From Ligustrum vulgare (taxonomy: Eukaryota; Streptophyta; Magnoliopsida; Lamiales; Oleaceae): DNA of 64,000 nucleotides. Below the pieces are notes generated by a model. The model was not told the origin of the DNA. It saw nothing but the letters and a program-made list of their open reading frames with translations, and did no database searches. The position numbers and the translations under genes were made by a program. Position 1 is the stretch's first letter, and each line of letters begins with the position of its first letter. The stretch spans positions 61,960,234-62,024,233 of the forward strand of contig OY743174.1 in assembly GCA_963555705.1 (NCBI GenBank). The letters run 5' to 3'. Below, one piece after another: positions 20,260 to 30,587 of the stretch.

Positions 20260-21962
20260 TTTTGGTTGTTGGGGGGGGGGGGGGGCATGTAGCTTTAAAT
20301 AATCAAAATATTTACTAATGGTCTTACACTAATTAAAAGTAATAGAGATTTTGTTCAATTTTGATTTGAATTTCAATTATCAACAAAATCTGAAATTTCG
20401 CCCAATGAATTTTTTTATTTTTTATTTTTTTGGTTGTTGTCCTATTGTCTGGGAGTTCTTTACAAAGTGAGTTTTAAAATCACTGGGATGTTACCTCTGA
20501 ACTTACGTTCATCAAAACTACAAAATGTCATTTCCTAGAATTTTAATTTATTTCATTACGTGAAATCTACATCTAAATTGACAATAATATTTCTACATGT
20601 GACTATTCCTAAAAAAAAAAATCAGTATTCAGTCATAGACAATTATATGTAGCAGTGTCGAGAGTTACGAGTCATGCTGGTCTGAATATATTGATAAGCG
20701 ATGACAATATGAACCAACAAATATGACGACAAATGTTGTGTATAAGAAGATTTTCCAAAATTTGTAAAACTCTTGATAACCTAATGTTTATTATTATTAT
20801 TATTTAAATTGACACTGAATTTTCATAGTATTTGTTGTTTTTTTCCAATTGTACATTGATTCTCTTTGATCTTTGTCAAAATTAGTTACAAACTAGTTTG
20901 TAACTAATTCCACAAGTGTCAAAATAATCATGAGAATCGAATTTTTTTTTAAAAAAAAAATCAGAATCAAGTTTTATAATTAATTATAATTATAACTTTA
21001 TTTCAATTTAGTAATAATTAATTACAATTATAACTTTATTTTAATTTTGTAATTAGTTACAATTGTAATTTCACTATTGCTGCCTCCACAATTGTCGTCG
21101 TCGGACCACCGTCGAAAATACAATTGTAACTTTATTTCAATTTTGTAATTAGTTGCAATTGTAATTTCACCGTCACTAACATCGTCGTTATCTCCTCAAC
21201 AGCACCACCACAATCGTCATCACCGCCATCACCACAAATCCACCATCATAACAACACCGCCACCACATATCAACCACCGCCATAACCAAAAATCCACCAT
21301 CATAACACCTCCACCACCACAGATCCAACAAATAGAAAATCACGCACCTCAACAAAGAAGCGTTGAGCGGGACCATCGCTACCACCGGCTATCGATCCAA
21401 CTGTGCAAGCCGTTTCTTGATCAGAGTTCTATTGGCCAGAATTTCGGTTTGCAGGTCCGGTTGGGATTTTGAGTTTTTTTATTAGAACTTCCGCTACGGT
21501 AGTGGAAATCTTCCCAAAATCTGGTCGGGAGTTCTTCTTGACAATATGGTCCTGATGGTGGTCGTTTTTATGCTAGAGGGATCACCAGAGCAGGTGGTTG
21601 ATATAGTCTTCTTCTTCTTCCTCCTCCTCGATTGGTCACTGCAAATTCGGCACCACAAGCAGTCGGCTGACTACTGCTTTCCCCGATGTCCGGATTTGAA
21701 GCCAAAAATCAAGAAAATGAAACTAGCCATGTTTCTTGGAAGCCGACAGAAGCAACTCTTCATTCTTGCGATTTTTTTTTTTTGGTGATCGAGAGTGACA
21801 GCTACAGAACTGCAGATCCACCGCCTCCGCTTCTTGGTATGTGAATCGAAGGTGAAGAACTACGAATTTGTCCTAATTTGATTAATTATTTTCAAAATAC
21901 CTTATTTTAAAATTTTCAAAACTAAACATATGATTTGGTATAACTAGCTCTAGCACTTATTT
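19581..21962. other. Intergenic low-complexity sequence
   Basis: No gene. Holds an ATT tract (20208-20260) followed by a G run (about 20272-20285), repeated AATTACAATTATAACTTTATTT-like blocks at 20970-21170, and a CCACCA/CACCGCC-rich tract at 21185-21320 that gives spurious Met/Trp/Arg-rich frames on the minus strand. Confidence 0.5.
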
Positions 21963-22142
21963 AGCCTCCGCTTGATAACACTGTTTGATTTATAAACTGG
22001 TTTATTTATAATTTTGAAGTAAAAAGTAGTGGTTAAAAATTGGAGAGAGAAAAGTGTGTGGTTAAAAAATGATTTGAAAAATTGTATGGTTTATAAATTG
22101 GTTTATAAACCAAAAAAATGACACTTACCAAACGTTGGTTAC
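21963..22142. mobile_element. MITE family A (best-preserved copy)
   Basis: About 180 bp beginning AGCCTCCGCTTGATAAC and ending TTACCAAACGTTGG, with internal inverted arms around GGTTTATAAATTGGTTTATAAACC and the core GTGTGGTTAAAAA. Related copies, some truncated or inverted, occur near 4570-4880, 6040-6135, 7070-7220, 8300-8520, 11010-11400, 35570-35720, 37738-37925, 39280-39430, 40360-40665, 41310-41640, 45985-46090, 46510-46680, 46925-47060, 47615-47755, 62800-62935 and 63070-63195. No target duplication could be fixed. Confidence 0.6.
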
Positions 22143-22680
22143 TAGGGGGTGGGCGTGGGTTGGGTCGGGTCGGTTTTTTGCCCAACTCGAACCCAACCCA
22201 ACCCACTATGGTTGGGTCGATAAAAAATCAACCTAACCCAACCCAAACATGAGTTCAAACCCAACCCAACCCAATCAAGTTTCGGTCGGGTCGCGTTGGG
22301 TTGGGTTAGGTGGTTTGGGCTTTAGTCCAATTAACTAAAAGTCTTAGAAAATTAAAAAATTATGTCCATAAATCAACTATTAATTCAAAAAAATTATGTA
22401 CAATACAATAAGCTCAAATATAATAAATTGAATATTTTTTAATAAAACTAAAATATGTTCAAACCATATTTGAGTTTCATCCAAATTAAAAATGGGCTTA
22501 AGATTCCTGAAATTTAAATGGTCCTATATTTTTAAAATTTTGATTGGGTTGGATCGGGTCGGGTCGGGTCGGGTTTTTCACTCAACTCACAACCCAACCC
22601 AACCCGAACAAATTTTTTTTTTGTACAATCCAACTCAATTTTCATAAAAAATCGAAAGTTTTGGGTGACGGCTACAATTA
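22143..22680. mobile_element. GGGTTGGGTCGGG-type element, truncated
   Basis: Begins AGGGGGTGGGCGTGGG and carries blocks of GGGTTGGGTCGGG and their complement CCCAACCCAACCC at 22150-22320 and 22545-22605, as in a widespread plant hAT-like MITE class. The second terminal inverted repeat is not found, so the right end is probably lost. No coding capacity. Confidence 0.5.
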
Positions 22681-23091
22681 AATAAAAGTTAAGATAAAAT
22701 CTACAAATGTTTAAAATGCTTGGGACCTCGAATCTAATTATCTTGGAAATTATATAAATGCACTATATTTAATTATAATAGAATATATCTAATGATAATT
22801 TCTTCCCGAAATTTTTTAACGTTATCAAATGTTAGGTCATGCTATTATTATATTATTTTTTATTTTAAAATTTGTGTTGACAAATAAGTTTTTACGTCCT
22901 CGTATTAATTTTATTTTTTTAATTAAGATCAGATACAAGACGTTAATTAATACTAAAGACAAAATGTGAAGAAAAATGTAATAAACATAATACGATAATA
23001 AGTAAAAGCGGGGACGGAACTAGATTTTTTGTGTTGGGGGTCCTGCATTAAAATGTACAAAAATGTTAAAACAAAATAACACATATTTGAT
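22681..23091. other. AT-rich intergenic stretch
   Basis: No gene or clear repeat. A GGGGACGGAACTAG motif at about 23010 resembles a decayed transposon end. Confidence 0.35.
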
Positions 23092-23207
23092 CCCCTCCCC
23101 GCCACGAGGCGGGGAATTAAGATGCCCGCCCCTCACCGGGGGGGGGGGGGGGGCGTGGGGTGAGGGGCGGGCATTTTGTTACCCTCCCCGCCACGGGGAG
23201 GGTAACA
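23092..23207. repeat. GC-rich long palindrome
   Basis: TGCCCGCCCCTCACC and GGTGAGGGGCGGGCA are exact inverted repeats separated by a run of G and GCGTG. CTCCCCGCCACG blocks lie on both outer sides. The whole is strikingly GC-rich in a roughly two-thirds AT region. No coding capacity; possibly a fold-back element. Confidence 0.7.
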
Positions 23208-24297
23208 AAATTTCAAAATAACAATGAAACAAAATAACAATAATGAAATTTTTTAAATACTTTATTACGATCTTTTCTTACTTCTTCTCATACTTTACTA
23301 TTAAATTATACTAATATTTTATCCGTGCGATACACGATTTTAATGTATATATCATAACTTGTTTAAGAATTATCATTAGAGACACACACTTCTCTCTTGC
23401 CTTTTTGTTGGATATCAAAGTGGACTTGCTTAGCTTTTTCATGTCTTCTTCTCACTTTATGAACTTTAAGTTGATGTGCAGCTTTTATTTTTCAAAGTTT
23501 GAATGTTCCTTAAATCTGTGATCTTGACTGCTGATTAATAGAACAATAGAATCTGCAGGAAAACTTTGTATTTATTTGGGCTGCATTTGAGTTTAGAGTA
23601 GACAAAAAATTTAAAAGAAAAGGAAAGTAGAAGAAGGAAAATTGTACCTTATGAGAAAGATGTATGTTCTTAGGGTTTATAGCAGACCTTTAATATGTTT
23701 TAGAGTAGGGGATGGGGTTGGGCGAGAGTTCCTTAAATATGTGATATTTACTGCTAATTAATAGAATAGTAGAATTTGCTGGAAAGGTTTGTATTATTTG
23801 GGTTGAATTTGAGTTTAGAGTAGACAAAAGATTTAAAGGAAAAGGAAAATGGAAGAATACTTTATGCGAGAGATGAATGTTCTTAGGGTTTTTAGCAGAC
23901 TTTCTATGTGTTTTAAAGTGGGGAATGGGGTTGGGCTTGTGAGCTGCTACATCTGGGACCTTGTTACACTTGCTAGTTTACAAATTTCCTTACTTCCCCG
24001 TTACATGGGGTGGGGTCCACATCAATTAAAATAATTGTGGTCCCCACCTCATGTGAGGGGGGAGTAAGAATGTGTAATTCATGAGAGTAAGAGTAGCAAA
24101 ATCCATCTGGAAGTGTAATTATTAGTAGATGACATGTAAGGACAAGAAGATAATTAAAAAAAAAAAGGGAGGAAGACAAACGGTTACCTGATTCTCGCTT
24201 TATCATTGCATGTTGTTGGACTTAAGTAGACCATTTCAATATGTTTGTGTTTTACTATTGATCAATTTCTTATTACGCATTTGTTCAACAACTTCTT
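23208..24297. other. Intergenic with an internal duplication
   Basis: No gene. Two diverged copies of a segment of about 240 bp follow each other (about 23500-23720 and 23735-23960): both carry TTTGAGTTTAGAGTAGACAA, a TTCTTAGGGTTT block and a GGGATGGGGTTGGGC-like block. Confidence 0.45.
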
Positions 24298-24405
24298 TGT
24301 CACGCTCCAAAATTTTCAAATTTTTTAAAGAATAATGCTCTGATACCAAACTTGTCACACCCTAAAAATTTCAAAATTTTCTAAGAATAATGCTCTGATA
24401 CTACT
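24298..24405 (-). repeat. Stacked LTR-end / primer-binding-site junctions
   Basis: On the minus strand the LTR at 24406-28381 runs straight into GTATCAGAGC (24390-24400), a variant of the initiator tRNA-Met primer site. About 55 bp further on, a second LTR end (GTGACA) plus TTTGGTATCAGAGC appears, then a third GTGACA. These look like repeated copies of the LTR/PBS junction, a relic of tandem or recombined retroelement ends. Confidence 0.6.
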
Positions 24406-24874
24406 TGTCACGTCCGAATTTTTCAAGATTTTTTCATTTAAAATCCCTTTACTTAAAATAAAATTCATTTATATAAAAGGTAACGATATTAATTTTAAAA
24501 CATTTCTATAAAGATCTCAAGTGCAAAAAAAGAGTGGTTTGTTCAAATACAAAAGTCCTTATTCGGTGGCAAGTCCACAAATCACAGGTCGTCACCTAGC
24601 GTAGTATTCTGTCAAGTTATCTGAAGATCCCCGTCAATCTATCTTATATCAATAGCTACCTGACGGGTTAGATAACGTGGGATGAGCATACACTTACACA
24701 GTGAGTAAGATATGGTGCACATGTATTATTGCACATTGGCTTATACAAGTCAACTTTACATATTCAAGACAAGTTCAAATGTATGACGAGTATCAGATGC
24801 ACATACATGTTCTTTTCAAAATCATGTTTTTAGGGTCCAATTATAGATTATCTCTTCTACCCCAAAGTACTTAA

Positions 24875-26448
24875 TGATAAGTGTGTTTTACACACTTATT
24901 TTGCTTTTAAATCGACAATTTAATTGACAAATTGAACGAATTTCTACTTATAAATTGTGTTTATCTTGTACAATTAGGTACAACCTCAATTGAAAAGAAA
25001 ATGGACAATATTGGAGAGCAATTGAGCGTAAAGAGGAGCAAATTTGACGTTCAAGGACCTAATTGAAAGAAATCAAAAGTTTGAGGACTCAATTGCAACA
25101 TCCCAAAAAGTTGAGGACCAAGGTCTACTACTCAAATTCAAGGATAAAACCACAAGAGAAAGCAAAATGATTGCTTAATTTATGAATTTGAGTGAAAATG
25201 GATCAATCGCATACAAAAAAATGAAGTTGAGGACCAAAGTGCACAAGTGCCAAAAGTTGTGGACTTGGGTTGCAAAATAAAAGTTGAGGGACTTGGAAAC
25301 ATTTTAAAATCTGTTTTATCACTTTTCCACATATTTTTGTGCTTGGACACATCAATTAAGAGAAAAACTAGTGTTTGGGACTATTTTGCTCAAGTTTCAA
25401 ACCTCCAAGGACCAAGGGTGCAATTTCTCTTAACTTTGGTATAAAAATCAGATTTTGGGCACAGCTGGGTCTTCTTCCTTTTTGCCTGTTGAGACTTCTT
25501 CGCTAGTTCTTCCTTTTTTTTGTTTCTTTTTATTTTATTTTGTTTTTCTTATTCAACTAGTTAATAAATTTTAGAGAACAAATCAAGAGTAAGGAGAATA
25601 CATCTTATGTGGAGGAATATTTGGGAATATCATAGTCAAGCTTCAAAAAAGGTTTTATCCATAACTTTGTATTTTCTCATTTATTTGGCCATACTTGCAA
25701 TGTATTGTTATAAATATTCTCATTTGTATCCTTTATATAACATAGGCTAATTGATTGTGTTGGGATTTATGGTAGTAGTTTAACCTATCTTGGATTAATT
25801 TCAGTACTTGTTTTTTGATGATTAAATGCTTATTTCATGTGTGCTTATTATTGAGATTATTCCATGTGTTTGATTGATCACCAAATATGTGATTTGTGGA
25901 GTGTATGATGATCGAGTGATATTGTGCATTTTAGACCAAATAACAAATGCCCTAGGTATTAATTTAGGAGATAGAAATATACTCATATCCCTAGGTGATC
26001 CATTGAGCTATTTTCACAAAGAGTTAATGCAATTGATTGGACTTTAATCGACATAGAGATATAATAGGTTAAACCAATTGATTTGGGTTAATTTCACTCG
26101 AGAGATGTAATTAGCTAAACTTGGAAAATCGGGTCTAACATTGTCAATGAGTAATTTGTTAATTTGTATGTTAAGAAATTAATTAGGCGACGGTTAAATG
26201 AAACCATGAATCCCAGCCACGTTTTCCTCAAAGATTTTCAAGTAATTTTTATATTTCCCTCTTTAGTAGACTTTTAGTTATTTTTCAAAATCCATCTTTA
26301 ATTGTGTATTTTATTTGTTAAGATTAAACTAACTAGAGTATAATAGAGTATACATTCCTCGTGGGATCGATAACCCGGACTCAAAAAATCCACTTTATTA
26401 CTTGTACACGACCCGTGCGCTTGCGGTACACACTATTTTGAGCGAACA
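24875..26448. mobile_element. Nested solo LTR with 5-bp TSD
   Basis: Starts TGATAAGTGTGTTTTACAC and ends GAGCGAACA. It is flanked on both sides by CTTAA (24870-24874 and 26449-26453). It inserted into the older LTR around it. The 1574-bp interior has no retroelement genes; GGATCGATAACCCGGACTC near the right end is a common plant LTR motif. Confidence 0.8.
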
Positions 26449-27307
26449 CTTAACATTTCCATAAATCGGATATCGATAACATGACCATAACACTCAAGAT
26501 TACATAGGATTATCTCATCCTTTAGGGCTCCTACATCCCTGTCATCTTTTACCATGTTCGACTCCAACGGAGATATTAGATCATCATGTCGTTCCTCACA
26601 ACCTTCGGAGTCGCGAGGTGCTCCCGACATCATCAACATCGATATCCATATTGATTACCGAGGAGGCTAGAGTTCAAATCTATAATCCACATACTCAAAA
26701 CTCTTCTTTATGCATAAACTTTCCTTCATGATTCATCGTCTATCAAATGCCATTGCATTTCCAAAACATCATCAATCCAATGCTATTGCATTTCCAAAAC
26801 ATCAACGAATGTAATTTCAACATATTATGTTATCACATTATATCACATAATAAGGTATATCGAATATTCAGTGCTTTAATCCAAATCGATTCAAGTAACC
26901 ATATTCAACTCACATTATAATGAATCATAATTCACGTAAACATGTCCACTCACATATTATGCAACTAATCCAAATAAACACATCTCACTCACAGTTTGTT
27001 GAATGAATCAATCCATGAACAGCTCCTAGGATGACTTTCATTTGGAATTAGGATCTTTCAACTAGCTTTGAACGGAGTGTGTGAAAAAACAAGCACATAA
27101 CTCCTAGTACATAAATCTCCACGAGTTTTATAAAGTATCAACGGAAAAATAATTGAATTAGGAGTTCAACGCACTTTACAGAGTTTTATAATGTGTCAAA
27201 TGAAAGATAATTGAATCAGGAGTTCAACGTACTTTACGGATTTCAAATCGAAGTTGTAAATCAAAAGTTATAGCTGAATGAAGTCAGTCCGCCGAGCTGT
27301 CTGTTTG

Positions 27308-27409
27308 GTGTCGACACCAACTGATTTGGTGTCGACACTAAAGTGTCAAAATGTCATTTTTAAGCTCAGATGAACATAGTGTCGACACAAAACCAGTAGG
27401 TGTCGACAC
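27308..27409. repeat. Four GTGTCGACAC palindromes
   Basis: The perfect 10-bp palindrome GTGTCGACAC occurs at 27308-27317, 27329-27338, 27379-27388 and 27400-27409: two pairs, each with 21-bp spacing and 50 bp between pairs, inside the LTR. Such regular spacing could mark protein-binding sites in the LTR promoter region, or be a short-repeat relic. Confidence 0.75.
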
Positions 27410-28381
27410 TAAACGTATTTTCAGAATCTGAAAGTCAGTTTTCTTGATTTCTTTGATCTAAAATCATTTGTTTTGATAAAGGCTTTGAGGAAACATGTTT
27501 TTCAATTAAAAAAATGGATTATAACGGATTGAAACATGATTTTGGTATGAAATCAATACCTAGGATTCGAAAGAGGGAAACGATTCTGCAGCATTTTGGA
27601 TCAGATTTCTGATATGTTTTTTTCATTCAAATTCATCCCTATTTATAGGGAAAGATGGTTGCATGAATTGAAGATGAGAACTTAGGTGTAGAGGATTTTT
27701 ACTTTCCTTCATGGCTAAGAAACAATATTTTAATGGCTAAGCACGAGGTGTAAGGCTATTCTCATGCAAGTAGGAGGTGTCCCAAGGAGGAAGAAGATGA
27801 CTCTTGAAGGTTAAGACCGGATATGGAAGTCTAGGCCAGCTCATGATTCTTTCTTTTGAAAATTCCCAACTTCGACAGTTTCAGGGTACCATGTTTGATG
27901 TCATATTTGAAGTAGCAAACGAACTCCAAATTGATTGTTCTTGGTCTCATTTCAAATTAATCACAGAGTACTTTCATATGGAACTTGTTTCACAAGATTT
28001 GGTTAACTGAAGTGAGAGTTATGGCGTCTCAAAGTTGGCTTGTCGAAGCTGTCTTTCCAGTCGAATAGTCGAGGAGCCAACTTTGAAAATTTGCCGAGAG
28101 TTGTACATTAATCGGAATGATGAATGGATTTCAGATTCTCGAAGTTCGCTTCAAATACTTATCCGTACATAATTATGCATTTATCGGGGGTTGGAAGTGA
28201 TCAAACGAGTCTCCTAAAGAGAGGCTTTTAAATATGTTTTTCGTAACTTTCATTTAATTAAAATTCCGTTTTTATTTCTTTAACTTTCAAAAATAATTAA
28301 ATAAATTGTAAAAATAACTTCTTACATCATAATGGACAGCTAAGAACGTCATAATTTTTCGGATCGTTACATTCTTGTTTA

Positions 28382-28762
28382 TAAACTAACACTGATTTCA
28401 AAGGTGTATTCACAGTGTATTGGCAAACCAAGGCTATAGTATGTAGGTGTGGGGTCCACAATTATTTTAAACTACCAGAACAATTAGCATTCAGTCCATT
28501 CGGCTACCGTTTGAGCACCTTTGTATTTATAATTGGAGGACAATTTGAACAAATAACATGATACCTACTTGTAGGAATCAATGATTAAAAAAAAGGGTAT
28601 GCTGGCAAACAGTGAATTATACCGTCAATTACAATTGTGATCAGTGTGTGCACATTCCCCCAATGCAAAGCAGACATCACACAATTAACTCCAATGCAAG
28701 GCATGTCAACTGCAACACGTCTCAGTCATTTCACAAATATGAAAAATGGACAACAAATTGAA
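28382..28762. other. Spacer between LTR and Helitron
   Basis: No gene or repeat recognised. A TGTGGGGTCCAC palindrome lies near 28450. Confidence 0.35.
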
Positions 28763-29241
28763 TCTATCTTAATATTAAAGAAGGATATTTGTAAAGAAAC
28801 TCCCGCTCAAAACATCCCACCGAAGACCCATATGAAAAAAAAAATTGGACCAAAAATGTTGACTTGAAGTCATTCGCCCAGTGCTAACCGTACAAAATTG
28901 AAAAGTATCTTCTGAAGAAGAGTTATGCTCCCTCTCTGACTCAAACCTGCCTCCTCAGTCCTCCCTGAACAAAACCAATTTGAATTATTATCCATGAACC
29001 ACTCGAAAACCCTGTCGCTCTCCTTCCTCTCTGTCTCAAACCTGTCTCCAAACTCTTCCTAGACATTGTAGTGGCGATGTGCGGTAGTGATTTGGTGGTG
29101 GTGTGGTTTCGATGGTGGTCAGCTGTTTATTACTTTTAGCTATAATGTCTACGCTGCAATCTGATTTTATTTTGCTTTCCAGGAAAAGAAAAATCACTTC
29201 AAAGGGTACATACTAATTTTAAAATCCTTATTATATTGCAG

Positions 29242-29353
29242 AAGACGTTTTTTATCTTTCTACCAGCAGCATCATTCAAGATCGAAGATGGTGAAATCAA
29301 CCCTACGGAACAGATCCTCTTGGCTAAGCACCTACTAGAAGCTTCACTCATGG
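29242..29353 (+). pseudogene. Exon-like segment, unrecognised
   Basis: An open 112-bp stretch bounded by TTGCAG and a GTATAT-type donor encodes, in one frame, a segment including IEDGEINPTEQILLAKHLLE. It reads like a captured exon with amphipathic helix character, but I do not recognise the family. It lies in the Helitron upstream of the VAC14 exons and in the same orientation. Confidence 0.35.
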
Positions 29354-30122
29354 GTATATTATAATCCAATCAAGAAGCTTTATATTCTGTCTCAACACTT
29401 CCGCTTATTTACAAATTGGATTATGTTCTTTGATCCAACATTTTAATGCTCCATATCTGATAAATGAGCTGTGATAAGATTTGAACCAGATCATTTTGCC
29501 TTAGCTTGACATGAAATTGTACCCGGCAAGTCGTTGACAATGAGGTAATTACTGTTTCTTTCAATTTTTTCATTTAGGGCTCAATTTTTTTGATTCAGGG
29601 CTCTTATGAAGTTATTGGTGCAAAGAAATGAAATAAGCTTCTTATTTTAGTTCAAATATTTTCGTGCAGAATCTTGCATTGGGAGCAAAGAACCATATGT
29701 GTACATGGGAGGAAAACCACTGAAATTTCCTCTGTCATACACATAACACATTCCCTTTCGGGTTTAAAACTTCCAGCACCAAAGTTGTCCTGGAAGGTGG
29801 ATTAAACAAGAATCAGTCAAAGCTATAGCAAGTATGAATGTTATCGCAGTTAGACTTCTATAGGTAATACATTCTTCAATTAATCTGATATCTAATGTGA
29901 TGCCATTATTGTGGAAGCTATTGTTATTGACAACAAGAAGCACAATAAGCAGACCTTTGTCATACCATTTCTCTGTTTTTGTCAACTAGCAGATAACAGT
30001 ATTTACTTGATGCATTCATCAGCTCGAATTCGACTCCTATATTATGCACTCAATTCCCATAACACAATTTGAGGATTTGAAGAAGGTCAATGGATGAAGC
30101 ATTTAACATTATTTTACATCAA

Positions 30123-30574
30123 TCAAGAAGAAAAGCTGAAAAATGCGGCTCTTGAGGTCTTGATTACATAAATGTATTTGTTTGTATGATATTTTTGTTT
30201 TATCTTTCTTGGAGTAATTTTCTGAAATTTTGTGTAATTGTTGATTTTTCTGGGTTGGTGGGTTCTAGGGGGGAAGGGATAGTGAAGCAATTAGCATTGG
30301 CAGGAGATCATGATAAAATTAATGCCATGATCAATTTGTTGACCAATGAATTCACCTACTCGGGGCAGGCAAATCATCAAAAAGTAAGTTATGTTTGGTT
30401 TGGTTTTCTTAATCGACATTCAAATGAGGCTTTATTCATTAAACGTTTTAATTTATGCATTGAATTTTAATTTGGTTTTGTTTTATGTATATACAATTTT
30501 GCATTTAGGGAGGGTTGATAAGATTGACTGCAGCAACAGTAGGTTTTACTACGGAAGCTGCACAACATCTTGAG
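30123..30574 (+). pseudogene. VAC14 fragment (three 5' exons)
   Basis: VAC14 is the HEAT-repeat scaffold of the PIKfyve/Fab1 phosphatidylinositol 3,5-bisphosphate complex on endosome/vacuole membranes. Visible here: an exon 1 tail (EEKLKNAALE, ending near 30157), exon 2 at about 30269-30383 (EGIVKQLALAGDHDKINAM and on to QANHQK, followed by GTAAG), and exon 3 at 30509-30574 (GGLIRLTAATVGFTTEAAQH, followed by GTAACA). Splice sites are intact. The start codon, the first N-terminal residues and all later exons are absent, because only a small N-terminal piece (about 70 residues of a much longer protein) was captured by the Helitron. Confidence 0.8.
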
Positions 30575-30587
30575 GTAACAATATCAA

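Larger units (their letters stand above)
24406..28381 (-). mobile_element. Long terminal repeat of a Ty3-type retroelement
   Basis: On the minus strand the sequence runs TGTAACGATCCGAAAAATTA ... AATTCGGACGTGACA, i.e. TG...CA ends with short inverted arms, and is followed by a primer-site-like sequence. Without the nested solo LTR (24875-26448) it is about 2.4 kb. No clear 5-bp target duplication is present (CTACT against TTCTT), and the internal region is missing beyond the PBS relics, so it is a truncated or recombined element. Open frames inside it are not genes. Confidence 0.7.

Noticed and set aside
24406..28381. Solo LTR with a TSD
   Set aside because: The 5-bp flanks differ and primer-site relics follow, so it is a truncated element, not a clean solo LTR.
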